The translations under genes and the position numbers were made by a program. A stretch of DNA of 64,000 nucleotides, from the NCBI GenBank assembly GCA_020746105.1, contig CM036629.1, positions 9,812,001 through 9,876,000 of the forward strand, in the 5' to 3' direction. The notes under the pieces were generated by a model, which saw nothing but the letters and a program-made list of their open reading frames with translations, was not told the origin of the DNA and ran no database searches. The DNA is from Trogon surrucura. Lineage: Eukaryota > Chordata > Aves > Trogoniformes > Trogonidae. This document shows positions 13,712-28,700 of the stretch, in pieces; position 1 is the first letter of the stretch, and each line of letters begins with the position of its first letter.

Positions 13712-16700
13712 CTGCACGACAGGGAGAGGATGTTTCCCTTAGTGTTGATTATGTCAAACAGCCAAACACAGTCAAACAAGAGGTACATCACAAATGTGTT
13801 AGAAACACAAATGTTTTTTCAGACCCAAAAGCTGCAATATAATTCTGATCAGTTTCCAGAAGACTCCCACATGTACTTACCGGAACATGGAAAACGGATT
13901 ACTAAAATGCATTGCATGTATTTCTTGAATGATTTTTTCCAGGCTTACACCGACACCACCTTCTTAGTATTTTTTTTAAAACAGGTCTCGGAGGACAACT
14001 GCTCTCTTAAAGCATGCAGCTAGATCATTACTAGGTCGTAACTTACTGTGTTACCACTGTATGACTGTGAGCCAGGTCCTTAGGTGTACATGCAGAGATA
14101 CTGGCTAAAGGTTTATTTAGAGGGAAAAAAAAAATAAAATCCAAGAGCCTAAGCACAGATATCACATGAATAGTTCATTAATCGGATCAACACAATAGTT
14201 CATTCAACACCTGTTTTGCACAGTTAATGATGTTAAAACATTTGCTTCTCAAATTATATATTGGCTGTTATAATAAAGGTTCAGTGCTTTAATTCAGGAA
14301 TTTGGTTACTTTTATTAAATCGAGGGCAGAGATTGAGTGGTGAAAATACTAGACCTCTGTAGTTTTAGGAAGTCCTTGAAATTACTGTAGTTAAATACTT
14401 TTGACATTTATTACATGTTAACAGGAAATTAAAGTTCAAAATACTTGCAAGTAAGTTTAATAATTAAAGAACATAGTTCAGACAAATTAGGAGTTGTTTT
14501 AGCAGTGTTAGTTAGAAACTTTTATCTCTGCCAATAGGCTCTTTGCAGACTTACACAGCACCTGAGTATATTAGTTTTTTTCTTGTGTTCCATTCTGAAC
14601 GCCTATCAATTGCGTTTCATTCTGAGCCACAGAGGATTAACATTTATAACTGTCTTCATTAAAAATGGTAAATTCTACAGAATGGTAATATTTTACTCAC
14701 TTGTTTTTCAGACCCCTTTGGGCTGCTGTGATCTTTCTGAAACTCATTAAATGCTTCTTGCACCACTTTGTCCAAGTCCACTTTGTCCTGGAACTCTAGC
14801 TCAGGATTTCTCTCCAGAATAACAGATATAACCATCAATAACTAGAAGGCAGAAAAAGACTGTAAGACTTTAAATTGATTTTTTTTTTTAAAATTCAGGT
14901 TACATAAAAGCACTGTTAATAATTGCATGTGCCTCTTTCAAGCAGGAAGCCATTTAATAATGACACGGGTAATAGTGCACAGATAATAGAATTCTGACTC
15001 TGATAAAAGAATCACTGAAAAAGCAGGCTTTTAAGAAAAGTTACAATTTCTGGTGACTACCTTTAGTTAAGGATACTGCGTAAATGATTGACATGGAGAT
15101 CTAACTTTGCTGAGAGCCAGGGAAATTATCTTCCAGTTTACTCAGCTGACTGTGAGGCTGCACAAATGCTCGTGCTCAGCCACTGGAGAGGGTGAAAAGC
15201 AGCAAACACTGAACCTCAACATTTGACGTTTTGAGACATAATCATATATGGTATAACTCAACTATGACAAAGTTTATAAAAAACAAAGTCAACAGGCACC
15301 ACTATAAAGTCTTAAAGAAAATTTACATCCCCTATATCTGAAAGAGGTTTAAAATGTGAAGGTGAGCATGACAAGTGGCCTGTCCTAATAACTACACATG
15401 GGCAGCAGAGTCTGTGTTGGTCATCTTGGGTTTTTATAACTGTGGTATCTTTCAGCAAAAATTGGGGATGTTCCAGCAAGCAGCAGGAGCGTTAGTTGTT
15501 AACCAGAATTGGGATGGGTTTGATTTTACTGTGGAGGAATACTCACAAGCACCAGAGGCATGTACTTGGGAACTAACAATGAACGCTGCTGACAGCACAG
15601 ATGTCAGTTACCAAGGGTAAAGATGCTCTTGATCTGTTCAAAACACATATATTATGGGCAGTGGTGGGGAAGGAGTTTAAACAGCCTCTTGCTTTACTTT
15701 TGGGTGCAGGAACGTAAGGAAATTGGAAGTTAGTTAATTCAGTAGCATAAAGCAACATACTAGACAGCCTCAGCAAAATGGGAAAGAAGAATCTATCACA
15801 GGGCAATCTGGTATTTTAGAGCAGTTTTTCCTTAGACCTAGAGAACTGTTAGGAAAAGGCCTGCGCTATAGACTCTTGAAGGAAAGGTAATTTGGGACAT
15901 TCTATGATTCTGTGATACGGATGAAGCGAGTGTTTACATTTAAAATACTATTTCTTCAAGTATTTGAGCCTCAGTTACTTTTTTTCTTTTAAGCTGTAAC
16001 ATACTCATGTACTTTATAAAACTTCACTCATTGTAGGCCACAGACCTCAACAATAATTTGCCTGTATTCCGGCTGGTCGATATTTTGCAGCATATCTTCA
16101 ACCAGAAGGGAAAAATTCATTTCATACATTGTCATATCCGATAAGGTTGGTTGCTGAAAAACAAATAATACTTTTACTCAAAGACCATTTGCGGTAAATA
16201 CAAACCACCCCCAGGCAGAGTCTACTTGCTTGTTGAATAAATAACACTGAACTAAGAAATATGAACACTGTAGGATTAAAAAAGGAACAGATTTCAGAGT
16301 CCATGATTTGGACAGTCTTCTAGATTTATGCATTTATAAATGTGTTTTAGTAGAAATAACTGACTTCCATTCTATTCTAATTGTATTTTACTCAGAACCA
16401 AAAAGAAAACTTGAAAATACTTTTTTTTAAAAATTGTAACAGAAACAAATTACCCTAAGTAATACATTACGGTATAAAGTAGACCCTGATGATAAAATAA
16501 TTCACCATTAATAGTCAGGTAGAGCAGAAATAACTGAGCATCTCTGGCAGTTTTACCTGTGGTAAAAATCTTCCTGCCACTATTAAACCATTAGGAGTTC
16601 TCTCCAAGATCTGCCACACCCGATCATAGAATCCAGCAGGAGTTCGATTGAGAGAACCGTCTATCTGTCTTCTGTTTAGCCAGCCTCTGTGGACAGAGAA

Positions 16701-19700
16701 TCAAGAACTTGCAGAACCAAGCCATGGTCTGTGGAGTAAGCCAGAAAGGTAAGCAGTGACATCGAGTATGTATCCATGATACGCACACAGTATATGGGAG
16801 CTCTCTGCTAAGTTACGCTTTAAAGCAAACAAAATCAAGCTCCTGAGCAAATACAGTGCGAATATTATTCTCGTGTGTGTGTTTGTGCTTTATGTAACTG
16901 AAGGAAAAGAAGTAACTGAGAGATCTAGCCAGTGCAGTACACTAACAGTAGTAGGGTGAATTAATCATGTCTAATCAATTTAAGCCAGCATAGACTAAAA
17001 CATGCATAAACCACAAGTTACTGTGGTATCTATGACAGCCAAATTTAGACACACTGAAAAGAAACCAGTATTAATTACAATATTAAAATTTGTCTATTCA
17101 TACTACAATAGGCAAAATAATTCATTACATAAAGACAGCTCAATGAAATTCTGCATCTATAAAATACAAAATCTAATAGATAATCAATTGGAAACATCTA
17201 TAATTTATGATGGTGTGCAGAAAAACAAATGGCCTGGGCATTTAGAAGATTTGACAGAATGGTTTTGTTAAACTGAAGCTTTGAACAAACTGAGTTACAT
17301 ACTCCATACTTTTTTTAGTTACAGCCATGAAGTCTAGAATTTAATTTTTGTACTTTACTTTCTCAGTATTACTACAGCAATGGGGCTTTAGTCAAAATGT
17401 GAGAGACACCAGCAATGGAACTTTAAGAACTGGCAGCCAGGGGTATGATTGTAATTAGTGGGTTCACAGTACAGAATTAAGACTCATGCAGCAGTACGCA
17501 ATCTATTTCCCAGAAGAGTCTTCTTAAAAAATTACTGTCCTTAGTTGGTTATTAAATTTTAAGTACAAAAAAATCTATTTTTATATGGTATGATAGTAGT
17601 GAGGAAGCAAAGCTCTAATGAAAAGCAACTAATACTTTTGTGTCTTAGTTAAATATTCCTGTCAAAGTTTTGGTTTTTTTTTTAAAAAGTTCCACATCTT
17701 CTCGGGTCACAAACAGGTCTTTTATGACCTTAATAAGAAGGAACAAGTACTTCAGGAAGCACCTCATCAGGAAAGGTGGAAAGTTTCTACACCTACATAT
17801 TTGGATGATCTCAGCACAGGAATCAACACACTATTATTACACATCATTTAATATGGTGGATTTGGTTGAGGTTTTTTTGGGCTTATGACACAAGAGTCAT
17901 CACTGACTTACTAGTGACTTGTCATTACTTTACCACTTCTAGGATCAAGCCAATATGCAGTGGTTTTTTTTCTTCCTGTATAACTATTGGATGAACATGA
18001 AAAATTAAGAATATGTCTCATAAATCACTTATTGATAAAACACTTCACTGCTAAAAACTCAAGCCTGCTATGACAGTTCCATCTCATTCTTTTACAGCTC
18101 TGTCTTTGGACTAGGACAAGAAAACATGAAAACAAAAAGATAATTTGTGATAGAAATAAAAGGTTGTTTCCTTAATACAAAGAAAGAATAATAGAATCAC
18201 AGAATGGTTTGGGTTGGAATGGTCGTTAAAGATCCTCTAGTTCCAACTCCCCTGCCATGGGCAGGGACACCTCCCACTAGACCAGCATTTAAAGATGTCA
18301 AAAATACTCTGACCTATCTAAAGTACTATGGTAAGGAAGAGAGTCCTGTCAGCTGTGTAAGTAAAACGAGTTTTAGAACTGTTCGGACCATTAAAAGAAC
18401 TAAGAGTATCTGTAGAAGTATCTGCACTCTGTTGGCGATATACATATATATGTATCCGTATGGTATCGTATCCCGGAGCCCAGCGTAAGAGGTAGAAAAA
18501 CAGCAAACATTTTAGCCTCCATGAAAACTTGGAGAGAGGTTAGTTGCGGAGAGGCTTTTAGCGAGGTAAATATGCCACTAGCCCTTCTTGTGTGATAAAT
18601 TAATTGGCAGTGATAGGTGGTAACACAGTAGCAGAGGTTTTTTTTCTTAAAAATCACAACAATAGGAAAAACTGTTGCAGAAAGAAATACAAGGAGACAG
18701 TGTTCTCTATTTCCTGGCAGGAAAAGAACTTGAAAAACAAGTCACTAATGGGTAAGGAAAAAAAGAGCTAGTAATGCTGTACAGGAAGAAGTTAAATGTA
18801 GGAAGTCTTGAAGGATATGGTGACTAGCTTTTGTACTCAGATAAGCCCTAAAAATGAATTTTCATCCTCAGAAAATCAAGCAGAGGGTTTCTTGCTGACC
18901 CAGCTATTGTGTCTTAAAGGAATCAAAAGAGGAAGACACTGTGACAACTCAGGTAAGATCTCTAATGAAGGATGGTGCTTGAATTGCTTGCTGTGGCTTA
19001 CCCAAATTGTTTCCTCAATAGCATTATATTTAACAAAAAATGCTGCAAAGAGAAACTGCGGGTTGTTCTGGTAAGTTTGTAGAGGAATAGTGTCAACATC
19101 AACACGAGTAGAGACAGCAACTAAACCGCAAGCCTTAACAGCTGTAACCAAGATGCTGAAAAGCATGTGGGAAGATAGAGTATGCAGTCAGTTGCACTGA
19201 GAGATTCTACATCACACAAATTAGGTAAGAGAAAGACACCAACTTAAGAAGTGGGATTCTCAGGCATTACAGATTAGAATAATTAAAAAACAGAATGTAT
19301 TTTGAATTGTGGAGGAACATAAGTAGTATGATGTGTGGTGTATTTCCTCTTTGTTGAGAGAAAAGGCCATCATCCATTCAGCCAAGGACTACAGAAATTA
19401 TCAGCAGTATTATGTGCCGAAGCTGTATCTAACTTAACAACACCTACAGGAGAAATTTCGACTTTACTCTTATCAAAAAAACGTACAATATTTCTGCTTA
19501 ACTATATTCTTGCACGCTTTGCATCACAATGAATGCTTTTTCTGGCAACTAGTTACAGCATGGAGAAAAGAATACAACTTTCAGGCAGCACCACTCTCTC
19601 TTGAGAGTTCTAGAGAACATCTGTTTTTAATTCGTTTAATAAGCTAGAAGAAAGAGGGCACTGAACAGCAGACAAACTGTTCTTACAAGTTACTTAAGTT

Positions 19701-22700
19701 GACAGTAATGAGCAGTTTTTGGTTCCTTTCCCCATGTCAAAGAATGTAATGCTTCACGTTACTGCCAAAGTAGAGAGATTACTACTGTAAAGACAGACTT
19801 CCACAAAGATAAAGCTGAAAAGGGAAGATGCAATATAAAAAGCAATTGTAGAATCTGGACACAGATGAAAGAACGAAAAAGTGCATTTTGGCTACTTTTC
19901 CTTAAACACGTATATCGCTGATTGCAGGTGCCTGGTGATTTCATATGTCTACAAAGTAGTTTCGAAATGAAAATTACTATTACGAAGGAAAACAGGTGCC
20001 ACAAACCCACACATCTCATTACCTCCCCTGCTGCTGCGGTTGAAGAATATCCAGCAGAAGCTGCTTCACTTCACTAGGGGACATCTGATACAAGTCCTTG
20101 GCTGGCATATCCCCAGCACGGATTTTCAATTCATGCTTCATAGCATGGATAATCCATCTGAAGTAAAGGGAGGAATACATTTATTAATTAAATATAAAGT
20201 TTCCAAAGATGAAAAATTAGTCTAATAAAATAGCTCATAAGAATTCTACATGATCCTGCTATTTGGCTGTCAGCACATGCATAAAATATCAAGCAAATAC
20301 ACTACTCTTACTGAATTGCAGTATTTGCTCAGATTTTGTGTTTGTTTGCAATACAATACAAATGGAAAGGGATCATGCATAGATTTTAAAAAATGGGTTG
20401 GGAAGCATGCTCTTCATAGGGAAGATATATTTGACCACATATTTCCCCCACATCCCACGTTCATTAAGGGAAACATTTACCTGCCTTTTGATGTTAAAAT
20501 TCCTACTCAAAATTACGCTTTGACAGTATGTGCATTTTGCTGATGAGTTTAAAAAAACCCATAAAAATGATTTCTACGTTTAAAAAGACTTGAAGGTATA
20601 TTTATAGTTTTAGCCTTTGAAATTCTTTTTTGCACTCTAATACACCTTTCTTCTGCTACTCCCTTTTGAAAAGATTTGACTGAGTAAAAATATGACAAAA
20701 GTCAGGATTTTTCAGCCTTAGGTATCACGAGAGGCAGAACTTTGCGAATTACTGAAAGAAAATGCTGAATTTTGTTCTGCACATTATATAAAACCAGCCT
20801 CATAATACTGAAGATGAAGTAACGTATAGATACATCTGAAGCAAGACAACTGAGCACAGAGATCAGTCTCTTACAATCCACATTGCTTTAGTTCAAGTAA
20901 GTGCTACTACCAAAAGAGAGAAGAAACCTAACGCTTTTCTTCAAACAGTCCATCATATAACACCCAATCAAGTCCAGGTTACATCAAAGAGCTTTACTTT
21001 GCTTATCAGAAAAGGCAGCGTATTCCTAAGATAGTTACCTTGTCATCACTATAGCCACATTCCACAGGCATTTAATTATTTAGCAGACAAGGTACAGGAT
21101 TTTTTTTCCTTGATATAAGTCAGAATGTTTTCTGAAGGATTCTTAGTAACTGCACAGAATTATGAGATGCCAAGACACCTGATTCAATGTTGCTTTAAAT
21201 TTACAGTTTCTCGTACCACTTCTTAAATGTGCAAGATACAAGAGAGTATTAGGCAGCGTGGATATATTGCATTATCCAGAACACACTGCTTGTATTTGTT
21301 TTAGAGGGTGAGTAGTGTCCTTCTCTTGTTGCTAAGATGAACAAACACAGCTGTCTTAGGAATCAGTTCTTTTGTTACTGACGACTCAAATGTATCTGTG
21401 TGGAAGTCACTCACTGGTATTTTCTCTTTGCAGTGGCCTGCAAAACATAGGGAAGGTCAACGCTGGACCTCCTACCAAACCCTTCACTACTAAGAGGTGG
21501 GTAGAAGTCTATGGATTGGAGGTTTTTACAGGAATAGGGCTGGAGGAACTTCATCTATTTCAACATGAAACCCTGAAATCAAATCAATAACAATAACAAT
21601 CAATCAATAAAATAAAAATCAATAACAAGACACTGGAATGGTGTTTCTCTGAGAAGGTTGATTTTGCTTACTGGAGTGGGTGCTAATACTTAAATAAAGG
21701 AAATTGAATCTCTAGCATTAACCCTCTAAGGTACTAAAAAAAAATTGCAAAAAGGATTAGCTACAGAGAATGAGGAAGGTGAGGCAAGAGATGTAACGTG
21801 GATCTGTAGAGGGTACAGAAAAGGTATTTCACTGCAAAAGGATACAGGTACTTGCACTTCAGTACAATCCAGGTGATTTGAAAAGTTTTTGTTGTTATAA
21901 TGACTGGAAAGTACTGCTAAAGTAGAAGCATGAATCTTGTATGCTAGAAAAAAGACTGCTGGTATCTATCTCTAGTGCTGAAATGCTCTATTTTCTCTAT
22001 GAAAAAAACATAGAAGGTGGAATACCTAAGTTCTAATTTTAAAGCACGCTCACTAAATCTCAGTCAGTAGCACCTGGCCTCTTCAAAGAAGTGTTTATTC
22101 AAATGCATCTGCGTCTTCCTAGATATGGAAAAATAATTAATTTCTGTAGATAGCAAAGTAAATGCAGATGCCATGGAATATGATAACACTTCAGTGCAGA
22201 CTATTTGTAAGTTAACTTATTGAAGAACTAAACAGAACAATCCCCTAGGTAAACAATGTTTTAAACTTGATTCAAGTTTCTGTTTCCTACGCTATGTGTA
22301 TCTTAACCTAGCCCACTTAGTATAGAATTTGACAACACAGTAGCTGATGAACAGTCGAAGTATTGTGGGTGTCTGTAATAGGGATGCTGTTCAGTAGGGG
22401 GAGAGGGGTGTTCTGAGGTTTTTTGAAACACAAAAAGACATTTTTAGCAACCTTATAGGACAAATCAGGTTCTTCTTTACCATGGCAGTTAAGTATCTTT
22501 GTGTAGGGAACTGCTCCTGAACAAGGTCGTCGTTATGCCAGATACGAGACATTCAGACACACTATCCCAAGTACACCTTAGTGCCTCAGAATACTCTAGG
22601 AAAAGCTGTAATGGCAAATACATTTGAACTGCAGATGCTTTTATTACCTGAAGTCCCCATTACAGACAACACTCTAAAAGAACAAGCTATCTGTTCAGGC

Positions 22701-25700
22701 ACATTATCCTGCTGAAACTCTGAAATGCTACACTAATAGCGTGAACAACAGTAAATGCTTTACTGACCCAATCCGTATCTTCAGCATGCCGCTAAAGAGT
22801 TCAGGTGAATTTGAGATGATCCAGCCAATATGTATGACAAGTTCCTGCTGAACTACAGCTTCTCTTTCATCTTGTAAATTACATTTTTCATAGATTATGC
22901 TCTTAATCACTCCTGGAGATAAGGGATTAGAAATAACTTCTTCCTCTTGGCCAAAAGCTCCAAGTGTCACCTACAGTATATTGAAAACAATTCAGGAGAT
23001 AAGGGCAGGAATAAAAACACCGTAGAAGCAATTCAGAAATGAAACTTCATGAACTCTTGCTTTTCTTGTTAAAATTTCACAATATAAAAATAATTCTATG
23101 TCAACAACAGGTGCTTGTTAATACTGTTAGTTGTATACTATTAAAATAAGAAAATTCACTGAAGACCACTGTAAACATGCAATATATTTTTCCAAATGAA
23201 AAGAAAAATAACAGAGCACTGCTTTGGTTTCAAAACTGGATTTATAATCACAACTGTACGCTAGTTTAGAGAGTCTTTCACTTCTGACATTTCAGCTGTG
23301 GAGCTCACTTAAAATTCAGAATTCAATTCATAGTTTTGTTTGCTTATTTCTAAAAGCATCCTAAAAGTTAGAGCCTGCATTTTAAAAAAATACATTGCTG
23401 GTACCAGATGCTTAACCACATAGAAAAATCCGTTACAATTCTGATTTGCTTTTAATCTACCGTCATTAAAACACAGCAACACTAATTTTTCCTGTGTATT
23501 TGTAAAGGGGTCAGTGAAGGCAAGTTAGGTGAAAAATGCTGCATGCAGGTGCTGCTTCACAAAGCCAGACCTCAGTCTGAAGCAAGGGAGTAAGACAAAG
23601 ACAAATGTGGCATATAAGCAAATAGACTCACAGACATATGTTAATACAAAATAAATAATTACAATTATTTAAAAACAGCTCTTCATGAACCTAATTTAAA
23701 TTATTGTGCTGGGAGAAAGAAAAATCCTCCTTAGGAAAGGAAGAAACACTGATGATTAAACTTTGTTAGGAACAGAAAACTAAAATCCTGAAAGAGTTTT
23801 GTTCAACTGCTACCCATCTGTTGTCTTATACTCAATTACAGAGAGAGTGGCTACAACTTCATTAAGTCTTAAAAAGAAGCTTTATTACTTCATTCCATCT
23901 AATTCTGTGAAATAAAAGGGCATATATTTAAAAACTAAGGAGTTATGTAAACCATGCCTCTTTTTATCTAGACACCGAACTGTTTTCTCAGTATTGTTCT
24001 GTCATCAAATCAAAGAAAATTTATTAGCCCATAGCATACACTAGTATTAAATATCTTTCTTTTCACTGGATTTTTATTTTTCAGGAAGGATGTTTTAAGT
24101 CGCTGGGTACTTTTAAAAAAGCATCAAAGGCCTTCAAAATGAAAAAGTCCATTTACTTTGTTTCTCTGTTACCATTTCTTAACGCGTTTCTGAGGAGTGG
24201 AGACTTACCTGCTTGCCCTGAACTAAAACATTAGTAATAGATGGTGCAAGGCTGTCCACTAGTTTACCTAAAAGACTTGCTGCGAAGCGCACAACAGACC
24301 TGAGGGCAGAAAACAGAGCAATCCCACTACATATCAAAAGCTAGTTTAATGAATTCATATATGTTTGAAGTCTGCCACAGCAGAGATCTCAAAGCTCAGT
24401 AAATACATCCATTATTTATAAAGCGGAATTTGGATCAGATCTTATGTAATCTTCTATGGATTCTCATTCTTTAGTCTTTGGTTGTTGGATCAAAAATAAA
24501 TTTAGTTAGAACTCATTAAACTACCAGCTCCATATAAAGCTTGTCGCTCTTTTCTTGGCATCCTTTTGAAAACAAGACATGTAAGAGACACCAGCTTCTC
24601 TTCTGTAAGATTTTCATCACTTTGCTAGATAATTTTGTTAATTTTTCAGTCTATTTAAGGAAGAGTTAGAAAGATTTTGCAAGAGAAAGTACAACATGTA
24701 ACACCGAGGCTTCATTTTGTTTTCCATGCTGACAATATTTTGCACATGTAGCATGAAAAGAAGAAACGTGTGTAAACTGCTAGGTTAAAAACTAGCAGTA
24801 ACTTCTAAGAAAAACATTTTTTCATATATATAGTTGATGATTAAAGATATAAATACATTTAATAATAATTTCTGGACAAAATACAAACCTACATAGAGCT
24901 TTTCTAGCACAAGCTTTGAGGCTACTAAGAAATATTTATCCACAGAGACAAGGAACGAGTTGTGATATTACACAGTGTTAGTAAAAAATTCAAACAGTTG
25001 ATATTGACTCCTGTGAAAACTGCTGTGTACTTCTTAAGATCAAGAGCAAAGCATTTCAAAAATGCATTAGCTGACACTATCAAAATACAAATAAGAAAAA
25101 AGATGTCACAGAGCTTGATTTCAGACTTCTGGGCACTTTACCTGTTTCCCATGTACCAGTAAAGTAGTAATATGTGGGACTATAGAAGAAGAAAATTTCT
25201 GCGCAAATGCAGCACTGTAGCGCAACACCAACCTATATGCGTGCACGTGGCAATCATGGAAGAGAAATGAAAAGCAGTTTACATATTTTGTTTCTAAAAA
25301 TACTGTTGATTTTAATCTTTACAAAAAATAGCACCAAATTATTTTGGTTCTACCTTCTTGGCAAAGGCCCACTTAAAACAGACTAAGGTGAAAAATGAAA
25401 ACCAGGTTTTATATTTACAGGCTCATCTGTTAGGAATAGTTACAGAGAGACCAGAATTCAGGACAGGCTCAACTAATTGCTTTGAAAAAAACAAATGTAA
25501 TTTCTACTGAGCTTCAAGGCAAAGAAATTAATAAAGAACATGTAAATACCAACTTACTTGCTGAAACCTTTTAAAGTTATTGTGACACAGTTGGGCTAAA
25601 ATGAAATTAGCTTTGGACAATAAACAAACTGTGCAAGCAGATCGATTTAACTGATTTATATTTGATTACCAGCCTTGCTACAGAAAGCTGTTAACAGTAT

Positions 25701-28700
25701 TTTATCATGCCCTGTAAGAAATAAGAATTATTAGAATTCTCATTATTTGAATTTAGCAATAGCACTCATCGTAAAACTTGCTTATTACTTTTCTATATTT
25801 TAAAAGACAGCAGTAAGGAAACACTTATTTTTTAAAGCATTATAGACCAGATCTTCAGCTGCCATGAACCCATATTATTTTATCAGTAAAGCTGTAATTT
25901 TTCTTTTTCCCCTTTAAGTACATAGGGATCTAGCTTTACTCTCTATAAACACAATAGAAAAAAACCCAGTTGGTGTAAAACAAAGGGAACACGATATATG
26001 TATACAAACCAGAGCTTTTTGCTGCCAGCTCGTCTATAGATTCTTTCAATATGCTCAGCAACAGTACCTAAACGCATTTAAAAAACAAAAACAACACCAC
26101 GAAATACAAACAAAAAAGATGCAGAGATGTTCATTTAATAGCATTATGGTACATTTTTATGAGCTCAGTTAATTCTGAATGAGATAATCAACTTGCTATG
26201 CTGACATCTCTTCAACGGTGCGGGGTTAAGAGGGGACCATTGTGCGAAAGGCAAGAGTGGTGACAAACATTCCAGTATTTAGACTTCGTTTAGCTTCTAG
26301 ATTTTAAATGCTCAGATGAAAGGGCAGTGGTTTTCATGCCAAGCACTTAGTGGTGAACACTAAGTTCCTCTATAAGAACTACAGTAGTGGAAGTTGACTC
26401 ACGAAATCATAGCCTGTGCCTGTCAGCTGGAACGTGTAAGATTTTTAGCTTTTATTTTTAGATTTATGTTTTATTGATTGTGTGATTATTTAATGTCAGT
26501 CTCAGTAATCTCCAGGTGTAGGAGGACAGGAACTTTTAGTCAGTGACTCAGACTGTTTAATGTAAGGTGCATATTATAAAGGTTATCATCATCTACTGTT
26601 TCATAGGGGAAGGCACAAAAAGGTCTATACAAGTTAGCACTGAACAGTCAGAGGTACAACAGTTTGGTTTTGGTTTGTGGGTTTTTTTTGGACCTAAACG
26701 GTTTCACGAGAGTTTTTGAGTTCATTATCATGATCTACTGGTGAAAAGTGGTTGTGTTGATTGCTTACAGAAGTTAAAAAATCTGCCTTAAGTTGCTTCC
26801 ACAGCAAAGAAGGACAAAAACTAAAAAGGACTAATGAAAGCTACTGAGGCTATTAAGCCCAACACCAGTACGGGCAACAGTGGTGAAAAAGCCTGCTTCA
26901 GAGGCCACACGTGCCTGACTCAGATTCCCATCATGACCTGGTTTTCAGCAATGCATTGTGTATCAGCCAATGATTTTTATTCCACTTTGCATTGAGGAAT
27001 GGGAAGCTCACAAGAACCAGCTGTCTTCAAAATTACGAAGCAGGTTCTGTAACATGAGGCCTTAAGTTACCCTGCTTCATGCATAAACAAGAGGATATTG
27101 TTTGATCTTAACATTCTTCTTTTTTCTCTTAGTATTCATATAAACAAAGGCAGCTAATAAGCAGTCTTTGTAAAAAAACAACAAATGAAAAACCTCACGA
27201 CCATGACCAAACTTTGCAGGACAAAAGCCACAAGCCTCAGTAGTCTATTCTGAGTGATTTTTACATAAATTTGAATCTTGTGCTCTAATGCAGAGCCATA
27301 ATACAAAATTGGAATGAAGTTCACAGATACGGCGAACTTAAGTATGATTTTATAAAAATAAAATAAAAATTCAGTATAGAGCTTTACACATTTCAGACTT
27401 GTTACGGACACACAAACCTTGTTTTTAGTTTCGGCTTTCTATACAAGGTCAAATCCCTTATTTTTTCTATCAGTGTGTTCAAAATTACAACTAGATACAG
27501 CACCGGCCTACAGACAGTCTAAAAAAGTGTGTATTTAGCAGCTCATTCCCCACCACTCTATGAATTTGCATGTCCCATTTAATGCAGGAATTGCTTTAAA
27601 TGGGAAAGGAAATAGCTATGCAACTGCCTGCACGCGTGGCCACTATCATGTTCATTGCAAGTAAACATACAGCTGCTTCCTGAAATACTCAGAACAGTCA
27701 AATGTAAGAAGCTCTTACCTTCCTTGGTGATAAAATTCGGTCCTTCCCTTTTTAGCAATATACCTGAGAGTAATGCTTGACTCGCGAGGCAATTGCAGTC
27801 CTTAAAAAAACAAACAGCAACAACATAACCACAAACAGCCTTCAGATTTTCAGTGAAGCAAAACCAGAAGAGCTATTAAAAATTTCAAGTGAAACCTCAG
27901 GGCCTTTTATTAAAAAGTCTAGAAATTTAGTTTTTAGGGGGACTCCACAACTATTTCATTACCCTACATATGCTGTATCGTTGTCACCGCTGCTTGCAGA
28001 GGCTTCTTTATGGTTCAAAATAAGTTGTAATAATTTATTACCAGAAGATGATTTGGGTAGCTGGGAGAAACAGACAGCAGCAGTTACAGCATGAAGGGCC
28101 AGGTGTTCTGTGATGTTAAGACAAAGGACTGTTGAGGATTATTCCCCGGGTATGAGGAAAAACATCAGCTGTTTTGTTACACGACTCACGTTGATCTAAG
28201 TGGGCTACTGTTAAAAAGAATACCACACATCATGTCTCACTTCATGAGAATGAAGTTACATTGTACCTTGAATCAAGTTGTCTTACATTGAGTTTCTGCA
28301 GGATCTCATATGTTGACTTGTTTTTCCAGTCGTTAATATTTACATCTGGCTGCTGTTCAAGTTCAGAAGCATTTGGAGTACTAGACTGTCTCTTGACTTT
28401 TGAATGTTTTGGAAGATCCAACTCCTCCAAACTCTTAAATATAGGAGCCCTGAAAAATAAGTATATAATCTCTTCATAGTTCAGAAAATATTTTAATTTT
28501 CAAATACATCATTATTATCTACACATAGCCTTACTCTTCTGTTTCAGTGATTCTTAGGAAGTCAAGTTGTTCAACAACTGCTCCAGATATTAACGTCTGA
28601 AATGAAAAATTGAAAAAATTAAAAAATATGCAGATACAGAACTATATAGTTGTCTTTCGATCTAACTATGTTGCTGGTGATTTGCATTGAGAATGTAGCT

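Noticed and set aside
13682-14023. 113-codon plus-strand open frame
   Set aside because: It starts antisense inside the last PHKB exon and has no splice context or recognised content; a shadow of the conserved exon.
18808-19166. Overlapping 88- and 96-codon frames on opposite strands
   Set aside because: No recognised domain, no splice context and no repeat signature strong enough to call; left as intron.
22728-22970. 80-codon minus-strand frame taken as a small gene
   Set aside because: It is PHKB window exon 21 read through its donor into the intron; the last residues after KIRIG are intronic.
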